A DNA stretch of 48,727 bases from Desulfovibrio sp. A2 (lineage in GTDB: Bacteria > Desulfobacterota > Desulfovibrionia > Desulfovibrionales > Desulfovibrionaceae): assembly GCF_000226255.1 (NCBI RefSeq), contig NZ_AGFG01000022.1:1-48727 (forward strand). The letters are read 5' to 3'. Below are positions 24,624 to 33,230 of the stretch, piece after piece. The position numbers and the translations under genes are program-made. The notes under the pieces are model-generated. The model saw nothing but the letters and a program-made list of their open reading frames with translations, did not search any database and was not told the DNA's origin. Position 1 is the stretch's first letter. Each line of letters starts with the position of its first letter.

Positions 24624-25356
24624 CGCCGAACCCATCATCAGCATCCGCAACGCCTGGAAGTTCTTCGGCGAGCTGACGGCCCTCAACGACGTCAGCCTCG
24701 ACGTGATGCCCGGCGAAAAGGTGGTCATCTGCGGGCCGTCCGGTTCCGGCAAGTCCACCCTGCTGCGCTCCATCAACCGCCTGGAAACGGTGGACAAGGG
24801 CTCCATCATCGTGGACGGGCTGGACGTGAACTCCCCCGACAACGACATCAACAAGATCCGCCAGGAACTGGGCATGGTCTTCCAGAGCTTCAACCTCTTT
24901 CCGCACAAGACCGTGCTGCAGAACCTGACCATGGCCCCCATGCGGCTGCGCAAGACCCCGCGCGCCGAGGCGGAAAGCCGGGCGCTGGAACTGCTGAAGA
25001 AGGTGGGCATCAGCGACAAGGCCAACGTCTTCCCGGCCATGCTCTCGGGCGGGCAGCAGCAGCGCGTGGCCATTGCCCGCGCGCTGGCCATGAACCCCAA
25101 GATCATGCTGTTCGACGAGCCCACCAGCGCGCTGGACCCGGAAATGATCGGCGAAGTGCTGGATGTCATGGTGACCCTGGCCCGCGAAGGCATGACCATG
25201 GTCTGCGTGACCCACGAAATGGGCTTCGCCCGCGAGGTGGCCGACCGCATCATCTTCATGGACCACGGCCAGGTGCTGGAAGAAAACGCGCCGCAGGACT
25301 TCTTTGGCGCGCCCAAGCACCCCCGCCTGCAGAAGTTCCTGAACCAGATCCTGTAG
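24610..25356 (+). CDS. glnQ: polar amino-acid ABC transporter ATPase
   Basis: A 248-residue GlnQ/HisP-type ATPase. Walker [10 protein letters not shown] is at 42-50, the Q-loop at [11 protein letters not shown] (91-101), the signature LSGGQQQR at 145-152, Walker B MLFDEP at 166-171 and the switch His in [27 protein letters not shown] is the diagnostic block of amino-acid importers. The gene starts inside the permease gene, so translation is coupled. The symbol reflects the family; the transported amino acid is not proven. A strong terminator follows. Confidence 0.92.
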   Translation: MTAASAEPIISIRNAWKFFGELTALNDVSLDVMPGEKVVICGPSGSGKSTLLRSINRLETVDKGSIIVDGLDVNSPDNDINKIRQELGMVFQSFNLFPHKTVLQNLTMAPMRLRKTPRAEAESRALELLKKVGISDKANVFPAMLSGGQQQRVAIARALAMNPKIMLFDEPTSALDPEMIGEVLDVMVTLAREGMTMVCVTHEMGFAREVADRIIFMDHGQVLEENAPQDFFGAPKHPRLQKFLNQIL

Positions 25357-25394
25357 CGCGTCCGCAGCGCCACGGGCCATGGTACGAATGCATA

Positions 25395-25424
25395 CGGGCC
25401 GCTCCGCAAGGGGCGGCCCGTTTT
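25395..25424 (+). terminator. rho-independent terminator of the amino-acid transporter operon
   Basis: CGGGCCGCTCC pairs with GGGGCGGCCCG over a GCAA loop, followed by TTTTC. It marks the last GC-rich host sequence before the AT-rich island. Confidence 0.85.
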
Positions 25425-25870
25425 CGTTGTTGGCTCTATGCCTTCCTGAAGCATACCTGCTTGATAATTTCAAACCAAGAGACAGCAGGCCATATCAAAT
25501 TATAACTACCCACATACCGGCAAGTCTCAAATGCCAGCCACTTTACGGGCGAACTCGCAATGAATTCACACACATGACACACGGCAACGTTCCTCGTGAC
25601 GACCGCAAAACTAAAGAGCGCCACGGCGATCTGTTGAGTATTGCGCCATTTCCTCTTACAATAAATAAAACTATTTCACCCGCACCAAACCGCAAGACAA
25701 CAAACTAAAAAATCAACATCACATTTCCTGCATAACCAACACAAAAACACCATACAATACACATACTATTCAAAAAAAATATATTTAAACACAAGAAGCA
25801 GCAAAGCACTAACACCAACTTCAGAGTGCAATACTACTGACAGGCACACATAAAAAAAAGAGTTACATCA
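25425..25870. other. AT-rich, A/C-skewed non-coding stretch, left part of the foreign island
   Basis: Composition changes abruptly after the glnQ terminator. No frame on either strand has a convincing start, ribosome binding site and codon pattern. A TACAAT hexamer at 25753-25758 could be a -10 for the two genes that follow, but no matching -35 is seen. No tRNA, attachment repeat or integrase is visible. Confidence 0.55.
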
Positions 25871-26062
25871 ATGTTTGAACTTATAATTGAAAACGCTGAA
25901 TGGATTTTTAGCGGGATTGGCGTGTCTATAATTTTTTCTATATTTAAAGTCATACAACCGCGCTGCGGGATACAAAAAACTACTTCTGGTTCCAATTCCA
26001 TCAACATCCAAGCTGGCAAAGATGTTATCATAAAAAATGGGGACTTCCATGTCAAAAAATGA
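25871..26062 (+). CDS. small membrane protein with a C-terminal GxN..IQAGKD motif
   Basis: A 63-residue protein in AT-rich DNA (33 % G+C in the line that holds its start). Residues about 9-28 (AEWIFSGIGVSIIFSIFKVI) form one membrane helix. The C-terminus is SGSNSINIQAGKDVIIKNG (about 39-57), a motif repeated in the next gene. The EWIFSGIG opening followed by an IQAG(K/R)D tail is a combination I recall from other bacterial hypothetical proteins, but no function can be given. The last 14 nt overlap the next gene in another frame. Codon use differs sharply from all flanking genes, which indicates transfer. Confidence 0.65.
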   Translation: MFELIIENAEWIFSGIGVSIIFSIFKVIQPRCGIQKTTSGSNSINIQAGKDVIIKNGDFHVKK

Positions 26063-26738
26063 TCATATAAAACAGAGCATGTCAGGCGGCGATAATTGCG
26101 TGCTAATACAGGCTGGTCGAGATTTTAATTTGTCTATCAAAAAGCACCCCCCAGACATTCGACTTGTAAAACTAGAAATTGAAGATGTTCACAATAGTGG
26201 GTTGACACTACAAAAAATAAAAATTGTCATAAAAAACAATGGAGATAAAACAGCCGTACTCATGAAAGGAATTATAACATACGACAAGCAAGAGACTCTC
26301 AAAGATTGCAATTTTATGAAATCGCAATTCTCACTCATCGAATCCGACTGGACGTACGATGTTGATATATTGTCAAAAAATCCATATTTTACCGGGAAAC
26401 ACGCAATAGCCCCGAACGAAGTCGTCAGTTTCGACATCATGTTAGGCCGGAAGAAAGGTGGCTACGAACTCACGGTGTACCGATGCTACCTATTACTAGA
26501 ATTCGACGAAGGCCAATCACTAGAAACTGAGGCCTTCCATTTGGGAATTTCCGGCCCCACGCAAATAGCAGGAGCCTACACCGCAAGCGGCCCCACAGAG
26601 AGGGAATGGGGGAATTGCTGGGCTGACAATATTCGCAGGCTTGATGCGATCGGATACGACGCACGAGGGCTCATACATCCACAATCTGTCGAAATAATCG
26701 AATCTGTCGCCCCTGGGCTGATGAACAAAATTAAATAA
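26049..26738 (+). CDS. unknown protein with N-terminal GDN..IQAGRD motif and beta-sandwich-like body
   Basis: A 229-residue protein. Residues about 11-24 (MSGGDNCVLIQAGRDF) repeat the motif at the end of the upstream membrane protein. Residues about 40-165 alternate beta-like strands (VKLEIEDVHNSGLTL, KIKIVIKNNGDKTAV, MKGIITYD, VVSFDIMLG, LTVYRCYLLLEF), resembling an Ig-like or CARDB-type sandwich. The C-terminal 50 residues are helical-looking. There is no signal or membrane helix. The start at 26049 is chosen for GGGGA at -10 to -6; an ATG at 26037 adds four residues. G+C is as low as 28 % in one counted line. Together with the upstream gene it looks like a transferred two-gene cassette. 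A weak GGGCT/AGCCC hairpin follows at 26754-26769. Confidence 0.7.
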   Translation: MSKNDHIKQSMSGGDNCVLIQAGRDFNLSIKKHPPDIRLVKLEIEDVHNSGLTLQKIKIVIKNNGDKTAVLMKGIITYDKQETLKDCNFMKSQFSLIESDWTYDVDILSKNPYFTGKHAIAPNEVVSFDIMLGRKKGGYELTVYRCYLLLEFDEGQSLETEAFHLGISGPTQIAGAYTASGPTEREWGNCWADNIRRLDAIGYDARGLIHPQSVEIIESVAPGLMNKIK

Positions 26739-26938
26739 CTAAACCTGTAACACGGGCTCATATCAGCCCCATAGAGAATGCCAGCAACTGTGCCCTCGGC
26801 TATTGCATCCACCATCCGCCAAATACATCATGCCCCCTCACCCCCAAAAGCCGCACCTTTGGGCAGGAGCATAGCCCCGGCCCGTCGATGCCGCGTGAAA
26901 GACGCTGACTGCCCGTGCCGGGCAGCCTCCGCACCGCC

Positions 26939-27607
26939 TCAGCGCCCGGCAATGCGTAGTGCTTCTGCCCGTGCCAACGCGAAGTCCACTTCCAACGGCA
27001 GCAGGCAGAACCGCTCGCGCAGAGCATGGGCGTCGTGCAAAAAGCGCCGGTAATCGACTTGCGTGCGCGGGCTGGAGCCGTCACGCACCGCCTGCCCCTT
27101 CAGAAAGGCCAGCCCGCGCCACAAGGCCGGGGAGCACGGCAGAAAGAAAGCCGCGTCGTCGGCGTCATTGTCCGCTCCGGACTTCAGGTACAACAGCAGC
27201 GACAACGCGAAGATGCCCGCACCCGCAGCCTTGCGCGCCCCGTGCAGGCGAAAGGCCTCGGTCAGCACCGCATCCTGAGCACCGGCAACCGGCAGCGCCC
27301 ACAGGCCCGCCAGCCACGGCCCACGCTCGTCCACGCGCGGGGCAAGCCGCAGCAGACTGGCAAGTCCCGCCCCGAACCGGGTGCAGGTGATGCGCTTGGG
27401 CACGCTGCCCTCGATGCATTCACGGTTCACGGCCCTGCACAGGGCCCGAAAGTCGGCGGCGGACATGGCCCCGCTGCCGCCCGGCCCGAAGGCCGCGTCC
27501 AGCAGCGCGCGCGCCTCGGCCTCGCCCTGCTTGCGGCTGTTGATGAAGTCCACCCCGGAATGAATGTCGCGCCATGCGTCCACCTGCGCGGCATACCGCT
27601 CGAACAT
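26939..27607 (-). CDS. unknown protein beside the AT-rich island
   Basis: A 222-residue soluble protein in host-like GC-rich codons. It starts MFERYAAQVDAWRDIHSGVDF and is mostly helical by eye (ARALLDAAFG, AADFRALCRAVNRE, RRFLHDAHALRERF). No signal, membrane helix or known motif is seen. GGAGG lies 4 nt before the ATG at 27605-27607; upstream in-frame sequence is not credible. A CTGCCC/GGGCAG hairpin (26909-26925) follows its stop, and it lies downstream of the glnD terminator, so it is probably transcribed alone. I do not recognise the family. Confidence 0.6.
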   Translation of the reverse strand: MFERYAAQVDAWRDIHSGVDFINSRKQGEAEARALLDAAFGPGGSGAMSAADFRALCRAVNRECIEGSVPKRITCTRFGAGLASLLRLAPRVDERGPWLAGLWALPVAGAQDAVLTEAFRLHGARKAAGAGIFALSLLLYLKSGADNDADDAAFFLPCSPALWRGLAFLKGQAVRDGSSPRTQVDYRRFLHDAHALRERFCLLPLEVDFALARAEALRIAGR

Positions 27608-27802
27608 GCTGCCTCCGTGTGCCGTGAAAACTCGTCCTGCCGATTCAACCGGGTCGGCCTTCCCTGCCGTACCCGATGAACGCCCACGCTTGCTGCGCCC
27701 CAATCACGCCCTGCCCGACTGGCCATTGCCGTGCAACGGGATGACCTCTGCCGACCATCCCGCCGCCCTGCCCCGCGTCGTCGCGCCGCCCAAGGTGAAT
27801 AG

Positions 27803-27850
27803 CAAAAAAGACGTGCGTTCCCAAGGGATGCACCGGCATCCGGAACGCAC
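27803..27850 (-). terminator. rho-independent terminator, minus strand (glnD side)
   Basis: On the minus strand GTGCGTTCC and GGATGC pair with GCATCC and GGAACGCAC around an apical CGGT loop (27813-27850, with one small internal bulge). GTCTTTTTTGC follows. It should end the amtB-glnB-glnD transcript. Confidence 0.85.
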
Positions 27851-27936
27851 GGGTAGCCACCCCCGACTGTTAAATCTGCAACGCCATCCATCCTTGCCTT
27901 TTCTGTCTGTGATGACGTGCCTTTCTTCCTTACACT

Positions 27937-27958
27937 CCGCGCCGGGCTTCCGGCGCGG
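27937..27958. repeat. perfect 9-bp hairpin
   Basis: CCGCGCCGG-GCTT-CCGGCGCGG. There is no T-run on either side, so its role is open (RNA stability, or a repeat remnant). Confidence 0.55.
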
Positions 27959-27992
27959 ATGGCTGGTGCGGGGGCGATGCAAGGAATTACGA

Positions 27993-28092
27993 GTTTTTGC
28001 GCCGGACAAGGCAGCGCGCGCCTTTTGCGCGGAGCGTACTTATGTACGTGAGCACAAAAGGCGCGCGCTAACGCCACCCGGCGGCAAAAGAC
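27993..28092. repeat. large intergenic hairpin repeat, member 1
   Basis: A 100-bp imperfect palindrome. The basal stem GTTTTTGCGCCGG pairs with CCGGCGGCAAAAGAC, an internal loop ACAAGGCA faces AACGCCA, the middle stem GCGCGCGCCTTTTG pairs with CAAAAGGCGCGCGC, and the apex is GCGTAC-ttat-GTACGT. The same layout with different stems occurs at 41378-41510. Confidence 0.7.
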
Positions 28093-28154
28093 GGATTTCG
28101 CAGGCAGCGGACCCGCGTCAATCGCAATACAAACAATCTCCCAATCCTTCTCAC

Positions 28155-31106
28155 CTACTGCGACACCACGTGCAGCAGGGCCGCGCGCACCTCGTCCATC
28201 TGCTGCTCGTCGGTAATCTTCTGGCCATACACGGTGCGCACCGAAAAACTGTCCGACGTACGGTTGCCGAGGGTGGCGATCTTGGCGAACAGGATATCCA
28301 ACTGCAACGCCTGCAACACCCGCGCAACGTCATACAGCAACGCGGGCCGGTCCGGCGTGAACACCTCGACCACGGTATGAAAATCCGACAACTCGTTGTC
28401 GATGCGCACCTCCGGCGGACGGCGCACCGCATCCAGCAGCACGCTGGGCACCTTGTGCTTCAGCGCATTAGACGCCCGCGCCTGCTCCAGCCGGTAATCC
28501 AGCGACAGCTTGCCCGTCAGGGCGAAATGGATGGCCCCGCGCACCTTGCCCCAGAAATCTTTGGCATACAGCGGGTCCGGCGGCGCGGTGACGTGAAAGA
28601 CGTCCAGCACCGTGCCATCGCTCCACACATAGGCATCGGCCCCGAACACGTTCAGCCCGTGCAGCGAAAGCACCCCGGCGATGGTGGCGAACAGCCCGGA
28701 CTGGTCGCGCGCGGCCACCAGCACCTCCCACAGCTCGCTGTCGCGCCCGCCATGCAGCGGCCTGCCCTCCAGCACCACGACACCCCGCTCCGCACGGTCC
28801 TCGGGCAGGCGGCGACGCGATTCGGCCACATCGCGGTTCAACTGGTAGACCAACGACATGTGCCGCACGATGTCTTCCGGCGGCATGGCCAGCAGATAGC
28901 GCGAGGGCATGGCGTCCAGATACAGCCCCGCCGTCTCGGGCGTGTAGTGCAGCGACGACTGCCGCTCGCGCACCAGCGCGCGCACCATGTCGCGCGTGCG
29001 CACGATGGCCTGCGCGGTCTGGGTGCCCGCAAGCTGCCCGTCGCGCAGCATGTTGGCCACCTTGCCGTGCAGTTCGTACAGCAGGCTGGCGGTCCAGCGG
29101 TTCCATGCCTTGTGCCCGGTGGCCATGGAATCGGCATGGGTGAGCAGGTAGAGCATGTTCAGGCGGCGCAGGCTGCCCACGGTGCCCGCGCACTGGGCCA
29201 CCACGGATTCGTCGTTGAGGTCGCGACGCTGGGCGGTGCGGATGAGCAGCAAGTGGTGCAGCACCAGAAAGACCACGTCGTCGACGATCTCCGGCGGCGC
29301 GCCCCATTCGGCCAGCAACTGCATGGCCATCTCGGCCCCCACCTCGGAATGGTGCGAGGCGTCGGCCCCGCCCTTGCCAAGGTCGTGCAGCAGCGCGGCC
29401 AGCAGCAGGCACAACCGGTCGCGCGCGGCGTCTTCCGCCTGGGCGCACGCGGGCGGAGAGGCCGTGACGCTTCCCTCGCACAGGCCAAGGCACCCGCCCC
29501 GCCAAAGGGCGGAGAACGGGTCCACGTCGTCCGTGGCCAGCGCCTCCAACTGGCGGATCACGAACAGGGTATGCATGCCCACGGGGTAGGTGTGGAACCC
29601 GTCGAACTGCACCCGGTCGCGCGCGGCGGCGTAGGCGGGCAGGATGGCGGGCAGAAGCCCCGTCTCGTCCATGTGCCCGAGCACGGGAAATGCCTTGCCC
29701 GAGGCCAGGATGCGCATCAGGGCCGCGCCCACGTCCGCGCCGGAAAGCGCCCCGGCCTCGCCGGACAGGGACTGCAGCAGCACCTGTTCCATGGCCTTGC
29801 GGGTGTTCCAGTCCGGCGCGGGGGCCTCGCTGCCCGGCCATTCGGCGGCGCGCACGAAGGCGGACAGGGCCAGGGCCGGGGTGACGGCCTCGGGGTCGGG
29901 CAGGCAGATGTGCAGGGTGCCATTGGCCATGACCACCGGCCCTTCCACTTCGGGGCAGGGCTGGTCCGGATGCACCGGCCCGCCGGGAATGCCCCGGAAG
30001 GCGGCGGACAGCGCCTTGATGTGCGACATGCACCGGTGCAGGCGGCCCAGAAAGCATTCCACAGCCAGCAGGTTGCCGCATTCGCGAAAGCCCAGGCGCG
30101 CGGCGATTTCCGGTTGCAAGTCCAGGAAAAGCTGGTCGTTCTTGCGGTGCGACAGGTGGTGCAGCAGGTTGCGCACGTCGTGCAGAAAGCCCACGCTTTC
30201 GCGCAGCAGGGCCGCGTCGGACGCGGAAAAACCGGCCTGGGCCAGGATTTCCTCCACCGTGCCCGCCTCGTTGCGGATGCGGCCTATCCACAGGATGCGA
30301 TGGTAGTCGCGCAGGCCGCCAAGCCCTTCCTTCAGGTTGGGTTCCAGCAGCACCGCGCCGTCGCCGTGGGCGGAGCGCCTGCGCTCGTGCTCCTCGTCGT
30401 TCCAGGCCAGGAACGAGGCCCCCCGGCGAGGCAGCACCTTGTCGTTCAGGCGGTCCACCAGTTCGCGGAACAGGGCCTCGTTGCCGGTGATCAGCCGGGC
30501 GTCCAGCAGGCTGGCCAGCACCTTGTGGTCCTTGGCGGCCAGCTTCACGCAGTCGCCGATGGTGCGGAACCCGTGCCCCAGGGTGTAGCCCGCGTCCCAC
30601 AGCGGCAGGAACAACGGCTGGGCAAGGTCGATGGCCTGCGGCGGAATGGAGCGGCCGCACAGGATCAGGATGTCGATGTCCGAACCCAGGCACAATTCCT
30701 CGCGGCCGTAGCCGCCCACGGCCACCAGGGCCACCCTGTCGTGGCCGCCGCGCAGTTCGGCGAAGCGAAGACGAAAATAGTCGTCGAGCAGGCGGCTGTA
30801 GGCCCGCTCGAAGCGCGACGCCCCCGTGGGGGCGGGCGCGGTGGCGCGGCACAACGCGTCGGGGCGGGGTCCGCAGGCGTCGCCCCCGGAAACGGAGACG
30901 GCCCCAACGGCGGCGTCGATGACGGCGGAGGGGGCGGCAGGCGTTACGGCGGGGGGCATGGTGGACGAAATATCCGGCGGAGCGGAAGGGGCGTCCAGAC
31001 GCGCGAGCAGCGCGGCGCGCCCTTCCTTCAGGACCGTGGCGGCATCGCGCGGCGTGCCGGAAGCACCGGCGGGAGAGGTGGTTGAAGGCGCGTGTGCCTG
31101 CATCAT
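28155..31106 (-). CDS. glnD: PII uridylyltransferase / uridylyl-removing enzyme
   Basis: A 983-residue nitrogen sensor that uridylylates GlnB when glutamine is low and removes UMP when it is high. Domains in order: a variable Ala/Pro-rich N-terminus (1 to about 95); a nucleotidyltransferase domain with GYGREELCLGSDIDIL (132-147; metal ligands Asp143 and Asp145); a GlnD linker; an HD domain with ALLHDLGKG near 570 and HHSE; and two ACT domains at about 795-870 and 905-983 that bind glutamine. All key motifs are intact. The protein is longer than E. coli GlnD (890), mainly at the N-terminus. The start is uncertain: two consecutive Met codons and no ribosome binding site. It is the last gene of the amtB-glnB-glnD operon, 66 nt after glnB. 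Confidence 0.95.
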   Translation of the reverse strand: MMQAHAPSTTSPAGASGTPRDAATVLKEGRAALLARLDAPSAPPDISSTMPPAVTPAAPSAVIDAAVGAVSVSGGDACGPRPDALCRATAPAPTGASRFERAYSRLLDDYFRLRFAELRGGHDRVALVAVGGYGREELCLGSDIDILILCGRSIPPQAIDLAQPLFLPLWDAGYTLGHGFRTIGDCVKLAAKDHKVLASLLDARLITGNEALFRELVDRLNDKVLPRRGASFLAWNDEEHERRRSAHGDGAVLLEPNLKEGLGGLRDYHRILWIGRIRNEAGTVEEILAQAGFSASDAALLRESVGFLHDVRNLLHHLSHRKNDQLFLDLQPEIAARLGFRECGNLLAVECFLGRLHRCMSHIKALSAAFRGIPGGPVHPDQPCPEVEGPVVMANGTLHICLPDPEAVTPALALSAFVRAAEWPGSEAPAPDWNTRKAMEQVLLQSLSGEAGALSGADVGAALMRILASGKAFPVLGHMDETGLLPAILPAYAAARDRVQFDGFHTYPVGMHTLFVIRQLEALATDDVDPFSALWRGGCLGLCEGSVTASPPACAQAEDAARDRLCLLLAALLHDLGKGGADASHHSEVGAEMAMQLLAEWGAPPEIVDDVVFLVLHHLLLIRTAQRRDLNDESVVAQCAGTVGSLRRLNMLYLLTHADSMATGHKAWNRWTASLLYELHGKVANMLRDGQLAGTQTAQAIVRTRDMVRALVRERQSSLHYTPETAGLYLDAMPSRYLLAMPPEDIVRHMSLVYQLNRDVAESRRRLPEDRAERGVVVLEGRPLHGGRDSELWEVLVAARDQSGLFATIAGVLSLHGLNVFGADAYVWSDGTVLDVFHVTAPPDPLYAKDFWGKVRGAIHFALTGKLSLDYRLEQARASNALKHKVPSVLLDAVRRPPEVRIDNELSDFHTVVEVFTPDRPALLYDVARVLQALQLDILFAKIATLGNRTSDSFSVRTVYGQKITDEQQMDEVRAALLHVVSQ

Positions 31107-31122
31107 GTGGTGGGTATGGAGT

Positions 31123-31150
31123 GGCGGCGCCCCGTTGCCGGGGCGCCGCC
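31123..31150 (-). promoter_or_regulatory. perfect 11-bp hairpin between glnB and glnD
   Basis: GGCGGCGCCCC (31123-31133) pairs with GGGGCGCCGCC (31140-31150) over 6 nt. There is no T-run. It could stabilise the amtB-glnB message, reduce read-through into glnD or mask its weak start region. Confidence 0.6.
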
Positions 31151-31172
31151 CGTTGATTGCTGTCTGCGGGGG

Positions 31173-31595
<423 letters not shown>

Positions 31596-32804
31596 TTAGA
31601 GCTGGTAGCCCGTTTCGTTGTGCTCGCTGACGTCGAGGCCCGCCACTTCCGATTCCACGTCCGCGCGCAGGCCCACGAGGGCATCGACGACATGGAACAG
31701 GATACGGCTGGCCACGTAGCAGAACAGCCAGGTGGCGACCACGGAGATGAACTGGATCCAGAGCTGCGAGGGGTTGCCTTCGAGCAGGCCGGTGGCCGTG
31801 TTCACGGCACTGGAGGCAAAGATGCCGGTGGCCAGCGCGCCGAAGGTGCCGCCCACGCCATGCACGCCCACCACGTCAAGGGCGTCGTCGTACTTGAAGA
31901 CATGCTTCATCAGCACGCCGCCGTAGCACAGGGCGCCGCCGATGAGCCCCATGATGATGGCTGGCATGGGGGCAACGAACCCGGCGGCCGGGGTGATGAC
32001 CACAAGACCGGCCACCGCGCCGGAAGCTGCGCCAAGGGTGGTGGGCTTGCCGCTGTGCAGCCATTCAGCGGCCATCCAGCTGACGGCGGCGGCTGCGGCG
32101 CACAGGTGGGTGGTGACGAAGGCGTTGGCGGCCAGGCCGTTGGCGGCAAGGGCGCTGCCCGCGTTGAAGCCGAACCAGCCGAACCACAGGATGCCCGCGC
32201 CAAGCACGGTCATGGGCAGGTTGTGGGGCACGAAGGGCTCGCGGCCGTAGCCGTGGCGGCGGCCCAGCACGTGGGCGGCGGCCAGGGCGGCGGCGGCGGA
32301 GCTCATGTGCACCACGGCGCCGCCGGCGAAGTCAAGCGCGCCAATGCCGAACATCCAGCCGCCGCCCCACACCCAGTGGGCCATGGGGGCGTAAACCACC
32401 ACCAGCCACAGCACGGAGAACAGCAGCATGGCGCGGAAGCGGATGCGTTCGGCGTAGGCGCCGGAAATGAGGGCCGGGGTGATCACCGCGAACATGCACT
32501 GGAACACCATGAACAGCAGGTGCGGGATGTTGGTGACCGTCTCGCTGGGTTCCATGCCCACGCCGTTCAGGAAGGCGAAATCGAGCCCGCCGATGACCCC
32601 GCCGATGTCGGGGCCGAACGCCAGCGTGTAGCCGATGACCGCCCAGACGATGCTGGCCACGCCCACGAGAATGAAACTGTGCATGGTGGTGGAAAGCACG
32701 TTGCGCGCACGCACGAGCCCCCCGTAGAACAGGGCGAGCCCCGGGGTCATGAACATGACCAGAGCGGAGCAGACCAGGATGAAGGCGGTATCCGCCGCGT
32801 TCAT
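31596..32804 (-). CDS. amtB: ammonium transporter
   Basis: A 402-residue Amt/Rh membrane protein with 11 expected helices that conducts ammonia derived from periplasmic ammonium. The pore twin-His residues are visible in GGAVVHMSSAAAALAAA (about 156-172) and VVGVHGVGGTFGALATG (about 300-316). The N-terminal block MFMTPGLALFYGGLVR is also diagnostic. There is no long signal peptide; AADTAFILVCSALVMFM starts the first helix. The ATG at 32804 has GAGGAGG 6 nt upstream. It leads the amtB-glnB-glnD operon and sits behind a sigma-54 promoter. Confidence 0.96.
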   Translation of the reverse strand: MNAADTAFILVCSALVMFMTPGLALFYGGLVRARNVLSTTMHSFILVGVASIVWAVIGYTLAFGPDIGGVIGGLDFAFLNGVGMEPSETVTNIPHLLFMVFQCMFAVITPALISGAYAERIRFRAMLLFSVLWLVVVYAPMAHWVWGGGWMFGIGALDFAGGAVVHMSSAAAALAAAHVLGRRHGYGREPFVPHNLPMTVLGAGILWFGWFGFNAGSALAANGLAANAFVTTHLCAAAAAVSWMAAEWLHSGKPTTLGAASGAVAGLVVITPAAGFVAPMPAIIMGLIGGALCYGGVLMKHVFKYDDALDVVGVHGVGGTFGALATGIFASSAVNTATGLLEGNPSQLWIQFISVVATWLFCYVASRILFHVVDALVGLRADVESEVAGLDVSEHNETGYQL

Positions 32805-32885
32805 GTGAACCTCCTCGAAAAGTTGACGTACACCCCCTGCCGGACCGAACGAACAGGGGCAAACCCGAACCATGCCCCGGTAAAG

Positions 32886-32900
32886 GCAAGGAGCGTGCCA
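32886..32900 (-). promoter_or_regulatory. sigma-54 (-24/-12) promoter of amtB-glnB-glnD
   Basis: On the minus strand TGGCAC (32900-32895), five bases, then TTGC (32889-32886): an exact match to the RpoN core TGGCAC-N5-TTGC. The predicted transcript start near 32875 is about 70 nt before the amtB ATG. Confidence 0.88.
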
Positions 32901-32905
32901 CTGCC

Positions 32906-33012
32906 TACAAAATGGTCTGCCTCAATGAATTCAGCCCATTGCGAAAATATGATATTCATGAAATTTTCCATTTTGGTAACACTGAAAAAGGATTCAGTTC
33001 CCATTTTGTAAA
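32906..33012. promoter_or_regulatory. amtB upstream control region: three CCATTTTG boxes and one inverted repeat
   Basis: CCATTTTGGTA at 32968-32978 and CCATTTTGTA at 33001-33010 are direct copies 33 bp apart. An exact inverted copy of the second lies at 32906-32915, 5 bp from the -24 element. Between the direct copies is the perfect inverted repeat ACTGAA-AAAGGA-TTCAGT (32981-32998), about 115 bp upstream of the predicted start, where sigma-54 activators usually bind. The stretch is AT-rich against a GC-rich genome. Confidence 0.6.
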
Positions 33013-33230
33013 AACAGACATTTTTGCAGTATGAAGCGAAAATTCATCCCACTCAGGTTTCCATGCCCGCGCCGTTATGGTATGGCTTGACGAAACCGCC
33101 GTGCCCCGCCGCCAGCCGCAGGCGCGTAGGCACGCAGCCGCCGCCCGGCCCGCCGTGGCGGAACGCCAAGGCTCCTCGCTCCCGCGCGAGGCGACCCTTT
33201 CGAACCATCTTCCGCAGGAGGCGGAAACCC

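Larger units (their letters stand above)
27608..28154. other. hairpin-rich intergenic region downstream of glnD
   Basis: It contains the glnD terminator (27803-27850), a perfect 9-bp hairpin (27937-27958) and a large imperfect hairpin (27993-28092), each listed separately. No gene is supported. Confidence 0.7.

Noticed and set aside
25436..25624. A 62-residue minus-strand frame in the AT-rich stretch
   Set aside because: No ribosome binding site and no coherent hydrophobic or motif pattern.
26037..26062. Possible frameshift joining the two island genes
   Set aside because: Each protein carries its own copy of the motif and its own start. A fusion would place two motifs back to back.
27564..31085. 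A 1173-codon plus-strand frame opposite glnD
   Set aside because: glnD has all expected domains in order; the opposing frame is compositional.
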